DNA of 64,000 nt from assembly GCF_014337195.1 (NCBI RefSeq), contig NZ_CP060634.1, positions 434,001-498,000 on the forward strand. Reading direction: 5' to 3'. The notes beneath the pieces were generated by a model. It ran no database searches, was not told where the DNA came from, and worked only from the letters and a program-made list of their open reading frames with translations. Below are positions 1-8,356 of this stretch, in pieces (positions within the stretch are counted from its first letter, which is position 1; every line of letters begins with the position of its first letter). The position numbers and the translations under genes were made by a program. This stretch comes from Qiania dongpingensis (GTDB lineage Bacteria; Bacillota; Clostridia; Lachnospirales; Lachnospiraceae).

Positions 1-615
1 GAGGTCATCGCGCATCTGTATACCGCCAATGGGGCGAATCCAATTTATAAAATCACGTATGGCGGAAAAGAAATCGCTTTTTATCTTTCTTTGGTGGGGG
101 CGCCGGCCAGTGTCTGCGGCCTGGAAGAAGTGATCGCCCTGGGCGCCCGGAAATTCGTATTCTTCGGATGCTGCGGAATTCTGGACGACGGCGCCGTCAA
201 CGGCCGCCTCATCATTCCCTCCGCCGCCATAAGAGAGGAAGGAACCAGCTACCACTATCTGCCCCCAAACGATGAGATTGAATCCGACCCGGAAACGAAC
301 CGGATCCTAGAAGACTGCCTGAAAAAATGCGGATACTCCTATGTTACAGGTAAAATATGGACTACCGACGCCATATACCGGGAAACGCCGGATGCGATCC
401 AAACCTATAAAAATCTGGGATGTGTGGGCGTCGACATGGAATATTCCGCACTGCTGGCAGTCTCTAAATACCGTAGCGTCCGGTTTGCCCAATTCTTTTA
501 CGGCGCGGACAATCTGGACGGCGAAGAATGGCAGCCCCGGGATCTGACGGACTACGGACTGCATCATTCAGAAAAATATCTGGCTTTGGCACTGGAATGC
601 GGACTGGCACTTTAA
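1..615 (+). CDS. Nucleoside phosphorylase (PNP/UDP family), 5' end missing
   Basis: The reading frame is open from base 1, so the true start lies outside the window; the TTG at 91 is internal. The visible 204 residues match the purine-nucleoside/uridine phosphorylase fold: a Gly-rich stretch (KFVFFGCCGIL) at the phosphate-binding position, and a VDMEYSALLAV segment where the family has the Glu that contacts the ribose. The family cleaves nucleosides with phosphate to give a free base and ribose-1-phosphate in the cytoplasm. The C-terminus is intact and ends before an inverted repeat. Substrate preference cannot be read; uridine phosphorylase-like or a broader salvage enzyme are both possible. 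Confidence 0.8.
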   Translation, partial: EVIAHLYTANGANPIYKITYGGKEIAFYLSLVGAPASVCGLEEVIALGARKFVFFGCCGILDDGAVNGRLIIPSAAIREEGTSYHYLPPNDEIESDPETNRILEDCLKKCGYSYVTGKIWTTDAIYRETPDAIQTYKNLGCVGVDMEYSALLAVSKYRSVRFAQFFYGADNLDGEEWQPRDLTDYGLHHSEKYLALALECGLAL

Positions 616-627
616 ACGCACATAGGA

Positions 628-654
628 GCCGGCTGGTTTCCCCTTTCAGCCGGC
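628..654. terminator. Hairpin between convergent genes
   Basis: An 8-bp GC-rich stem (GCCGGCTG at 628-635, CAGCCGGC at 647-654) lies between the phosphorylase stop and the end of the anti-sigma gene. No clear T-run follows on either strand, so terminator function is plausible but weak. Confidence 0.4.
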
Positions 655-1440
655 GTTCTCCCATCTCCATCGGACCATGGACTCGTCGTATTCCAGCTCG
701 TATTTCACCTTTCCCTCTCCATCATATGCACAACCGGCCGTATGATCCGGGACAGAAGGATCATTGTTTTCAAAAGCCAGAACAGACAGCGCGCCAGGGG
801 CGACATCCGCCGATTTTGTTTCTCCAAAAGCAGTGATGGTTATCTTTACAATGTCCGGATCATCGGAAAGCACCGGAAACAGAAGGATGCCTTTCTCACG
901 AACCCAGAAATATATTCCGCTCGTCACAAGGACCTTTCCTTCATCGCCCGGATATTTAGGCCAGACAAAATAATTATCGTCCGATCTCCAGCCGTTCCAG
1001 TGTCTGCATGATACGATCGTATCATAATTGGCGGCGCTTTCATAAAAGAAAAACCTGACCTTCCCCCAGTCATATGTGCCAAGCAGTTCAGACGTAGAGT
1101 TGAGCTTTCCAGACTGAGACGCCGCTTTTTCTGCGGAAAACCGATATCCCAGTGCATAATTTCCCAGAAGCAAAAATACTATGCCGGCGATAAGACATGC
1201 GGTGAACCTGCGTCTCATATTCCGTTTCCGGATTCTCCTCGCCAAAGCTGCGTATCCCGAAGAAAAGACATCCTCCTCTTTTGTGCAAAGCTCCACGCCA
1301 TGAATCAGTTCCTCATAATATTTCTCACAGTCCCTGCATTCCACCATATGCCCGAAAACCGCTTTTTTGCTGCTTTCAGACGCAGAATCATCTGTACACA
1401 AAGGCATCAGATCCCGAATCATATCACATTTATACTTCAT
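646..1440 (-). CDS. Anti-sigma factor with zinc-finger (zf-HC2) domain
   Basis: 264 residues. The N-terminus holds the anti-sigma zinc motif HxxxCxxC (H31, C35, C38), followed by a basic stretch and one membrane segment at about residues 80-98, then a C-terminal domain of about 160 residues expected outside the cell. Known members bind and hold the partner ECF sigma factor at the membrane until a signal inactivates them. The start codon overlaps the end of the sigma gene by 11 bases, so the pair is probably translationally coupled. The external domain is not one I recognise, so the signal is unknown. Confidence 0.85.
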   Translation of the reverse strand: MKYKCDMIRDLMPLCTDDSASESSKKAVFGHMVECRDCEKYYEELIHGVELCTKEEDVFSSGYAALARRIRKRNMRRRFTACLIAGIVFLLLGNYALGYRFSAEKAASQSGKLNSTSELLGTYDWGKVRFFFYESAANYDTIVSCRHWNGWRSDDNYFVWPKYPGDEGKVLVTSGIYFWVREKGILLFPVLSDDPDIVKITITAFGETKSADVAPGALSVLAFENNDPSVPDHTAGCAYDGEGKVKYELEYDESMVRWRWENAG

Positions 1441-1933
1441 AGCCGAACTTCTCCTTTAACTGAATTTGAATAACCGCCCTCGTCCTGTAAAAGATCACCT
1501 TCGCTGTCGTTTCTTTCATATCCAGTATACTGGCAATCTCCTTAAATTTAAGTCCGGCAAACATCCGGTACTGGACGATGTCCCTCGCTTTTTTATCACA
1601 GCCTTTTAAAATAGACTGTATACAGAAAAGCAATTCTTTATTTTCAATATCCTCTGTAAAATCTTCGGCCTTTTCTGCCTTTTCAAACTTGCTGAAAAGA
1701 CGCTTTTTTCTTATCTCCGACCGGACATACCCCGAATAAGTATTTTTGGCAATCTGACAAAGCCAGGTCTTTATTTCGCATAACCCCTTAAAATTGCCGA
1801 ACGATACAAATGCCCGAAAAAAAGTTTCAGACAAAAGTTCTTCTGATAAGGCAGAATCATAGCCCGTCAGTTTATAGATAAACCGATAGATATCGTCTTT
1901 ATATGCAATATATATTTCTTCAAATATATCCAC
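1430..1933 (-). CDS. ECF-type RNA polymerase sigma factor
   Basis: I choose the GTG at 1933, preceded by GAAAGG, giving 167 residues. The longer open frame up to 2122 adds a hydrophobic, unlikely leader. Region 2 is seen near the N-terminus (YKDDIYRFIYKLTG) and a region 4 helix-turn-helix near the C-terminus (FKEIASILDMKETTAKVIFYRTR). The protein directs RNA polymerase to a small stress or signal regulon and is probably inhibited by the membrane protein encoded immediately downstream. It is divergent from the diguanylate cyclase gene, so the 160-bp spacer may hold an auto-regulated promoter. I cannot identify an ECF promoter with confidence. Confidence 0.88.
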   Translation of the reverse strand: MDIFEEIYIAYKDDIYRFIYKLTGYDSALSEELLSETFFRAFVSFGNFKGLCEIKTWLCQIAKNTYSGYVRSEIRKKRLFSKFEKAEKAEDFTEDIENKELLFCIQSILKGCDKKARDIVQYRMFAGLKFKEIASILDMKETTAKVIFYRTRAVIQIQLKEKFGYEV

Positions 1934-2095
1934 ACGCTTCTGCCTTTCTTGTCCATTTAAAATATTAGTGACATTCCGTGATAAAAAGTTACATGAAACA
2001 GTAAATATATGTATATTGCATACTTTATACTTTTGAGTTAAAATATTCTTAATAAGAAAGAAATAGAAAAAGACAGTTTCGGGGGACAGGGTACA

Positions 2096-3706
2096 ATGGA
2101 AAAGAACAAAAAACGGCATCATTCTTATTGGTACGCAGGCATATTCGTAGTCATCAATCTATTGGCTTTTTTTATCATCGGCAAAAATGAAAAGAACTAT
2201 ATCCAGACTGCTTTAACCGAACACGCAGAAAATTTCCAGCTTAAGACAGAAGAAGTGATGGAAAACTATATCCACTCCTTCCGTCTGTTCACCCATATGA
2301 TGTCCCAAAAGCTTGACAGCAATCCTCAGCCTGACTCCATCTGGGAATATCTAAAGAATATCAATGACCCTATGCTTGACATTGAAGGGGACACCTTTGA
2401 TGGACTGTATATGTATTATCAGGGACGGTACCTGTACAGCTGGGATACCCCCTACTCCGAATACGAGAGCACCGGCTATGACGCCACAGAACGCCCCTGG
2501 TATAAAAACGCGGTCGCCGGCAAAGGCAAAATCGTATTTACACCTCCATATATGAGCTATGCGAATCATTATATTCTTTCCACAATCTCTCAGCTTCAGC
2601 CAGATGGTGAAACTGTGTTCGCCTACGATATCAAAATGGGGGACATTCAGGACCTGGCTCTGTCACTGAAAGAATATGGCAAGGAGCAAATGATGATCTT
2701 CGACAGCGAGGGAACGGTGATTGGCAGTTCCAACGAAGACTTTTTGGGAGGAAGTCTTTTTTCCACGCCTGAAGATGCAGAGAATAAACTGAAAGCAGCT
2801 AAAAAGGCACTGTCAGAAGCCGATGCGTCTTCCGGCGTGTCATTTGAAAAGCTGAAAGAAGAGGTGAACTCAGCCGATGCCTTTTACAGTTTTCGAAAAA
2901 GCTTTGACACCGGTCTGAACAAGCTTTCCTCATCCCCGCAAAAAGCAGTTTCTGTCAAACTGAACGGCACTACATACTGCGGCTATCTGCTTCCCGGGGA
3001 AGAATACAGCTTCCTGCTCCTCGTACCGCTCCTGTCCATGCTGAAATCAAGCGTACAAATCTGGATCCTGCCTCTACTCATACTGGAGCTTCTGCTCATC
3101 TATGTAATGGCTAGAGTCAATAAGGAACTGAATAACCGGGAGCTGAAAGCTGCTTATGTGGAATTGGGACAGACACAGAGACGCCTGGAAATCGCGCTGT
3201 CGGCTGCACAAAAAGCCGCGGCTGTGGACGATCTGACTGGCATCATGAATTCCAAATCTTTTCGGAAAAGCGTCGCTGATCTGTTGGAAAACATGGAACC
3301 TGATGAACGGAGCATCCTGATCATGATAGACGGAGATCACTTTAAATCTGTAAATGACAACTATGGACACACCGTCGGGGATGAAGTCATCAAGCTTACG
3401 GCCCAGATGATAGTGGGACGTCTCCGGACCATTGACCTCGCATCCCGCCTGCATGGAGATGAATTCGCCATATTTGTCTCCAAGGTAGACGATTATTCCA
3501 TCGGTCAGCGGATAATGTCCGACATCAATAATACATTGGCGAAAGAATCCAAGCGGCGCAACATGCCTTCCATTACCCTCTCGGCCGGCGCGGTCCTGGC
3601 TAAGCGCGGCGACAATTATTCAGAACTGGCCAAGATTGCTGACGCCGCTCTATATGACGCGAAAAAAACACATGACGGAAAATATGTAAACGCATCTGAG
3701 CAATAA
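2096..3706 (+). CDS. Membrane Cache-GGDEF diguanylate cyclase
   Basis: 536 residues: TM helix at about 13-28, a large extracytoplasmic dCache-like domain (about 33-310), a second TM (about 318-340), a short coiled linker, and a GGDEF domain (about 370-536). The metal/GTP residues are present (DGDHFKSVNDNYGHTVGD). The signature reads HGDEF (H453) instead of GGDEF, with both acidic residues kept. An RxxD inhibitory site (RTID, 444-447) lies five residues upstream. Such proteins make cyclic di-GMP in response to a small extracellular ligand. The start follows a purine-rich GGGGACAGGG site. Activity is likely but not certain because of the first-Gly substitution. Confidence 0.88.
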   Translation: MEKNKKRHHSYWYAGIFVVINLLAFFIIGKNEKNYIQTALTEHAENFQLKTEEVMENYIHSFRLFTHMMSQKLDSNPQPDSIWEYLKNINDPMLDIEGDTFDGLYMYYQGRYLYSWDTPYSEYESTGYDATERPWYKNAVAGKGKIVFTPPYMSYANHYILSTISQLQPDGETVFAYDIKMGDIQDLALSLKEYGKEQMMIFDSEGTVIGSSNEDFLGGSLFSTPEDAENKLKAAKKALSEADASSGVSFEKLKEEVNSADAFYSFRKSFDTGLNKLSSSPQKAVSVKLNGTTYCGYLLPGEEYSFLLLVPLLSMLKSSVQIWILPLLILELLLIYVMARVNKELNNRELKAAYVELGQTQRRLEIALSAAQKAAAVDDLTGIMNSKSFRKSVADLLENMEPDERSILIMIDGDHFKSVNDNYGHTVGDEVIKLTAQMIVGRLRTIDLASRLHGDEFAIFVSKVDDYSIGQRIMSDINNTLAKESKRRNMPSITLSAGAVLAKRGDNYSELAKIADAALYDAKKTHDGKYVNASEQ

Positions 3707-3717
3707 ACGGCTGCGTT

Positions 3718-4050
3718 CTATTGAAATTCTTTCCGCAAAACTTCCTTCGGAGCTTCGATTTCGTTCGCGAGCGTATGTTCTGTCAGTTCTGATAGCAATT
3801 TGATTTTTTTATTGATGACCGGCCTCATACAGTTTGGGACGTGTTCTTGGTGTGCCCTGTGTATCGCGACACATTCTTTGCAGTTACCATGATATCGGCA
3901 GGCTTTCTTACATGGACAGTGATCTTTATTCTTATACTCTTCCCGGAAAGAAGCCGCAAATTCTTCCTGCAGCCGCAGTCCCTCCTGCCGGTTGCCTGCA
4001 TGAAACTGTTTCATCGCGTCTAGTTCTTTTTGATTTCCTTCAATCTTCAT
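3718..4050 (-). CDS. Small Cys-rich protein of unknown function
   Basis: 110 residues, not assigned to a named family. The centre carries a compact cluster of six cysteines with the spacing CxC-x3-C-x5-C-x2-C-x13-C plus several histidines (in HRAHQEH), which suggests a zinc or Fe-S binding knuckle. The ends are charged and helical. The gene begins 27 bases after the rlmH stop on the same strand, so the two are probably co-transcribed. No signal peptide or membrane segment is seen. The function is unknown; any link with ribosome methylation rests only on position. Confidence 0.7.
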   Translation of the reverse strand: MKIEGNQKELDAMKQFHAGNRQEGLRLQEEFAASFREEYKNKDHCPCKKACRYHGNCKECVAIHRAHQEHVPNCMRPVINKKIKLLSELTEHTLANEIEAPKEVLRKEFQ

Positions 4051-4077
4051 CTGTGATTCTCCTTAATCTGATCTTGG

Positions 4078-4557
4078 TCATTTGTGATACGGCTCTCTGC
4101 GCATGATCCGGAATCCCCGGTATATCTGCTCCAGCAGTATCACCCTCATCAGCTGATGGGGAAATGTCATCCTGGAAAAGCTGAGAGATTCGTCGGCCCT
4201 TTCCATGACCGCTTCAGACAGTCCCAAAGAACCTCCGATGACAAAAACCAGGTTGCTGTCACCCCGAATCCCCAGCTCCGCCAGCCTGTCCGCCAGTTCC
4301 TCCGAACTCCTCTGTTTCCCCTCTATGGCCAGAGCAATAACATACATCCCTTCTTTGATATGGGACAGGAGCCGCTCTCCTTCCTTCTCTTTAATCTTCC
4401 GATCAACGGTATCACTGACCCCGTCTGGCGTCTTCTCATCTGCCACTTCTATTATATTCAGCCTGCAATATTTGCCTAAACGTTTGATATATTCGGAAGC
4501 CGCCTGTGAATAGAACTTTTCCTTCACTTTTCCTACCGCAAGTATTGTAATCCTCAT
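4078..4557 (-). CDS. rlmH: 23S rRNA (pseudouridine1915-N3)-methyltransferase RlmH
   Basis: The ATG at 4557, preceded by GAAAGGA, gives 159 residues, the usual RlmH length. A longer open frame to 4605 adds residues the family does not have. The N-terminus (MRITILAVGKVKEK) and the SPOUT-type knot region (FVIGGSLGLSEAV, then a C-terminal HQLMRVILLEQIYRGFRI block) are characteristic. The enzyme methylates pseudouridine 1915 in helix 69 of 23S rRNA using S-adenosylmethionine. It is followed by the small Cys-rich gene. Confidence 0.95.
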   Translation of the reverse strand: MRITILAVGKVKEKFYSQAASEYIKRLGKYCRLNIIEVADEKTPDGVSDTVDRKIKEKEGERLLSHIKEGMYVIALAIEGKQRSSEELADRLAELGIRGDSNLVFVIGGSLGLSEAVMERADESLSFSRMTFPHQLMRVILLEQIYRGFRIMRREPYHK

Positions 4558-4759
4558 ATGGAAATCCTTTCTGTATCCGAAACTGTCTTTTCCTTTTATC
4601 ATCATACCACATTTTTTCCCTGTTACAGTATTTTTCCGACAGGAATTGGCGGAATCCGTTTCTTTTTAAAGTAACCGGTTGCCAGCGCCAGGCACTTATA
4701 CTATAATAAAAAGGAAGAGTCATCTGCCACATCAATAAATAGAAAAGGAACGAAACTTC

Positions 4760-5506
4760 ATGACTTCTATACAAACAGATCCTACAGAGGAAGCGATGAG
4801 CATCCTCATCTCTGATGAATCAGAGCGAATCTCCAGAATCATCGAATTTTTGACATATTCAGGCATTGATGCCAAAAGTGTCTTTGACGAAGAATCCGAT
4901 ATCTTTCAGCTGGCGGTCCCCGACAGCCAGTACAGTAAAGCCGCTTCTTTGCTGAAGATTTATATGGAGCAGGAGCCGGAAGAAGAGCTTCCTGAGGAAG
5001 AGCCCGCAGAACAGGCAGCCCGTATCTTCGTCGGCAGTGAAGAAAAATATAAAGAGAATTCTTCTTCCGCGATGTCATTCCTGGTCGTAGGCGCGCTGGT
5101 GATCATCGTCCTCATTCTGGCCTCATTGGATATCCTGCCTCTTCCTATCACCTGGGGAGAACAGCCCATTATGTTCTTAGTGCTTTGCTGTATTTCTGTC
5201 GCTTTCCTGATCATCGGAGCAGTCTCCCTTAAAAAAGCAAACGTCTACAAAGCCAAAATGAGTGAAGAAACTACCATGGAAACCGACATCATCAAATGGT
5301 TTGTGGATACTTACACCGGCGCACAGCTGGACCATACCATTGAAGCAGAAGAAGGCTCGATACCGAAAGAAGAGATTCTCTGCCTGAAACGGCTGGCCCT
5401 GATTCGGGATTATCTGCTGAGGGAATACCCTTCCCTCGAAGAAAACCATGCCGACAGCCTGGGAGAAACAATCTATCAGAAATTATATGAATCCAAAACC
5501 GCATGA
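4760..5506 (+). CDS. Membrane protein with DUF2007-like N-terminus, unknown function
   Basis: 248 residues. The first 70 residues resemble the small alpha/beta DUF2007-type 'signal transducing' fold, followed by a run of Glu/Pro (EPEEELPEEEPAE). Two hydrophobic segments follow (about 105-125 and 132-153), then a soluble helical C-terminus. The gene stands alone, divergent from rlmH, and is followed by a strong terminator. The domain call is from general pattern only; no enzymatic motif is visible. Confidence 0.7.
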   Translation: MTSIQTDPTEEAMSILISDESERISRIIEFLTYSGIDAKSVFDEESDIFQLAVPDSQYSKAASLLKIYMEQEPEEELPEEEPAEQAARIFVGSEEKYKENSSSAMSFLVVGALVIIVLILASLDILPLPITWGEQPIMFLVLCCISVAFLIIGAVSLKKANVYKAKMSEETTMETDIIKWFVDTYTGAQLDHTIEAEEGSIPKEEILCLKRLALIRDYLLREYPSLEENHADSLGETIYQKLYESKTA

Positions 5507-5512
5507 CAATAG

Positions 5513-5555
5513 AAGACCGCGGCCTTTTAATCATTAAAAAGGCTGCGGTCTTTTT
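5513..5555 (+). terminator. Intrinsic terminator
   Basis: A long stem (AAGACCGC...GCGGTCTT with an inner CCTTTT/AAAAGG arm) followed by TTTTT directly after the 4760-5506 gene. It may also serve the opposite strand downstream of the YitT gene. Confidence 0.85.
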
Positions 5556-5593
5556 CTGCTAGGCAGGCTTTACAACATTCCACCGTTTTTTTA

Positions 5594-6484
5594 TTATAAA
5601 TGCTTCTGAAAATTTCCTGCAATATGACACCCTTCCTGCAGCACTATGAAAGCATGAGGATCCTTTTCCTTCACCATCCGCCTCAAGATCGTAGCCTCAT
5701 ATTTGGAAAGGACAGAATAGACAATCACCGTATCCTTCTCCGTATAACCTCCCACGCCTTTCCAGAACGTCGCACTTCGGTTAAACTCCTGGATGATAAT
5801 ATTGCAAATGGCTTCTCCATCAGTCCTGGTGAATATCATCACCTCCACATTGATACTCTGTGTATGCACTTTATCCACTATCATCGCTGCAAATGTCGAG
5901 TATATGATACAATAGATTGCCACCGACACATCGAATAAAAGAATACAGATTCCATATATGACGCCATTGATGATCAGAGACAGGCGCCCAACACTGAATT
6001 CTTTATTCTTTTTCGCAAGATAGATTCCGAGAATATCTAAACCGCCGCCGCTTCCTCCGGCCTGAAGGGCGATCCCTGATCCCACCCCGCAGATAATGCC
6101 GCCTATAATAGCGCAGGTCAGACGCTCTTCCATGATGGGAATCCGTGGAACCGGCAGAACACTCATAAAAAATGTGACACAGACCACGTTGATCCCTGTC
6201 TTTAAAAGAAACTGTTTTCCAATCTGACGCACAGCAAGAAAGAAAAGAGGCAGGTTCATCAGAAAATAAATCGTACCGGTAAGATTAAAGCCGCCCAGGT
6301 TGATATGGGCTTTTTCCACCAGTAGAGTCTCTATAATCTGGCTGACTCCCATGACACCGCTGGCATACAGCTGAACCGGAACTACAAACGCATTCATGCC
6401 AAAGGAATAGATCAATGCCCCTATCACACAGAGCATATATTTTGTCCACTGTTTTCTCTCCAAATACACTTCAACACTTTTCAT
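5594..6484 (-). CDS. YitT family membrane protein (DUF161/DUF2179)
   Basis: 296 residues with five or six membrane segments in the first 200 residues, a Gly-rich loop (AGGSGGGLDILG), and a C-terminal soluble domain of the DUF2179 type (about 205-290). Members are widespread in Firmicutes; transport of an unknown small molecule is suspected, but no function is settled. It is monocistronic here, between a convergent terminator and an AEC transporter gene. Confidence 0.85.
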   Translation of the reverse strand: MKSVEVYLERKQWTKYMLCVIGALIYSFGMNAFVVPVQLYASGVMGVSQIIETLLVEKAHINLGGFNLTGTIYFLMNLPLFFLAVRQIGKQFLLKTGINVVCVTFFMSVLPVPRIPIMEERLTCAIIGGIICGVGSGIALQAGGSGGGLDILGIYLAKKNKEFSVGRLSLIINGVIYGICILLFDVSVAIYCIIYSTFAAMIVDKVHTQSINVEVMIFTRTDGEAICNIIIQEFNRSATFWKGVGGYTEKDTVIVYSVLSKYEATILRRMVKEKDPHAFIVLQEGCHIAGNFQKHL

Positions 6485-6651
6485 ATTTTTCCCTCATTAA
6501 AAGCCGGCAGGGCCAAACCTTTCCTATTGAATTGTATCACTTGTATCTCAAATAGAGCTTTTTGTCAAGCCTTTCTTTGAAAAATGAAAAGAAAACTATG
6601 CGTCGCGACTTCCAAAATTTTCCTTTCAGCTCCTGTCACTGCTGCCGGCCT

Positions 6652-7575
6652 TTATACCATGGCAGCCACCATGGGAACCGTGACCAATGTCATGATGGTG
6701 GAAACCATAATCCCTCTGGCGCAGACGCTTCCGTCCATCCCCACACTCTCCGCCGCTATGACTGCCATATTTCCCACCGGCATAGCCAGCATTACCGCCG
6801 TCACGCCCAATATCGTTTCGTCTATCGGCAGAAATCTCAGCAAAAAGACACAGGCTACGGGAATCACCACCAGCTTCAATATGGAATAGACATACACCTT
6901 CCAGTCCAAAAAAATGGATTTCCAGTCATTTTGTGCCAATGAAATGCCGACAGTCAGCAGTGCTATAGGGACACTGGCACTCCCCAAATACTCTACCGGC
7001 CCGCTGATAAAAAATGGCAGCCGAAACTTTGTGACCGTCAGAAGAAGAGTCAAAACACAAGAAACCACTCCAGGATTCCAAAGACTTTTCAAAGAAAATC
7101 CTTTATCTCTCACTCCTGCCGCCTTATCGACCAGCATCATTCCATATGTATAAAAGCAGCAGCTATATCCCAAATTGAATACAGACGCATAGATTACCGC
7201 CTTGTCTCCATAAAGTGCCTTGACCACCGGAATGCCGATAAAGGCCAGATTAGAAAACACGGTCATCATGTTGTACATGAGTTTCTCTTCTTTTGTCTTT
7301 CCGAACAGGGCCCCAAACGGGATTCCAAGGACAATCAAAAACGCAAACATCAAGACGGTGAAAGCCGCTACGATCAAAAGCTCTTTCCCCGTTACATTCC
7401 CCTTATCCCCCATGGCACTGGAAAGTAAAAGCGCCGGATTCAGAACCTTGATCATGAGGCTGGAAATCTGCCGGCTCGTCTCCTTTCCGATAATTCCCAG
7501 CCTGTACACCAGGCACCCGGCAAATATCATGATCAACAAAACAAGCATTTTCTGAAATACGATTCCTGCATCCAT
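6652..7575 (-). CDS. AEC family (auxin efflux carrier-like) transporter
   Basis: I choose the ATG at 7575, preceded by AAAGGGG/AGAGGG, giving 307 residues; a TTG at 7632 would add a non-hydrophobic leader. About ten membrane helices in two halves are visible, with the family's bend in helices 4 and 9 (the MPVGNMAVI segment near the C-terminus). Bacterial members export or exchange organic acids such as malate, or amino acids. The substrate cannot be read from the sequence. It is divergent from the flavoprotein gene. Confidence 0.85.
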   Translation of the reverse strand: MDAGIVFQKMLVLLIMIFAGCLVYRLGIIGKETSRQISSLMIKVLNPALLLSSAMGDKGNVTGKELLIVAAFTVLMFAFLIVLGIPFGALFGKTKEEKLMYNMMTVFSNLAFIGIPVVKALYGDKAVIYASVFNLGYSCCFYTYGMMLVDKAAGVRDKGFSLKSLWNPGVVSCVLTLLLTVTKFRLPFFISGPVEYLGSASVPIALLTVGISLAQNDWKSIFLDWKVYVYSILKLVVIPVACVFLLRFLPIDETILGVTAVMLAMPVGNMAVIAAESVGMDGSVCARGIMVSTIMTLVTVPMVAAMV

Positions 7576-7818
7576 CCCTCTTACCCCTTTTATTACAGAT
7601 TCCAGCGCCTGCCAAAATCCGGCAGCCGCCAACTCTATTCTATCACCCTTAGGATGACCCTATTTGTAGGGATACAACTACTTTTTCCTATTCTCTTGTG
7701 TCCCCGTCACAAACTGTCCCAATGTGAAACCGAGTATAGCCGCCCTTTCCGTATTATGGTATAATATGTATAATATAATGCTGTGTAAACTAAGAAATAC
7801 AGAACAGGAGGAACTCTT

Positions 7819-8316
7819 ATGAAATCAATCAGTCCAGAGGAACTAACCAGAAACCCTTTCCAGATGATAGGGAAGGACTGGCTTCTTTTGACAGCGAAAA
7901 AGGGGGACAAGGTAAACACCATGACTGCTTCCTGGGGCGGCGTCGGCATCATGTGGGGAAAGCCCGTAGCCTTTATTTTTATTCGGCCCACCCGTTATAC
8001 GAAAGAATTCGTAGATGCCGGGAACAAGCTCTCCATCTCCGTGCTGGACGACTCTCACAGAAAGACACTTTCCTACTTCGGCACGGTATCCGGGCGGAAT
8101 GAAGACAAGATTGCCAAATCCGGTCTGAAATTGGAAGAGAATGACGGCGTCCCTTACTTTGCTGACGCAGACATTGCCTTTATCTGTGAAAAGCTCTATT
8201 CCCAGCCCATGGACGCCAAATACATGACAGCCGGCTGGATAGATGAAAAATGGTATCCGTCCAAAGACTACCATACCATGTATGTAGTCGAAATAGAAAA
8301 AGCCATGATAAAATAG
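7819..8316 (+). CDS. Flavin reductase-like FMN-binding protein
   Basis: 165 residues, start ATG at 7819 with AGGAGGAA seven bases upstream. The N-terminal segment NTMTASWGGVGIMWGKPVAFIFIRPTR is the FMN-binding core of the flavin reductase/flavoredoxin family. In anaerobes these proteins reduce flavins or act as electron carriers. The length matches the small flavoredoxin group. No partner gene is adjacent, so the electron donor and acceptor are unknown. Confidence 0.9.
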   Translation: MKSISPEELTRNPFQMIGKDWLLLTAKKGDKVNTMTASWGGVGIMWGKPVAFIFIRPTRYTKEFVDAGNKLSISVLDDSHRKTLSYFGTVSGRNEDKIAKSGLKLEENDGVPYFADADIAFICEKLYSQPMDAKYMTAGWIDEKWYPSKDYHTMYVVEIEKAMIK

Positions 8317-8321
8317 AATAT

Positions 8322-8347
8322 AGGGCCGGACGATCAAGTCCGGCCCT
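8322..8347. terminator. Bidirectional terminator hairpin
   Basis: A perfect 10-bp stem (AGGGCCGGAC/GTCCGGCCCT) lies between the convergent flavoprotein and M24 peptidase genes. It marks the downstream end of the liv-ureohydrolase-M24 transcription unit. Confidence 0.75.
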
Positions 8348-8356
8348 TCGCATATC

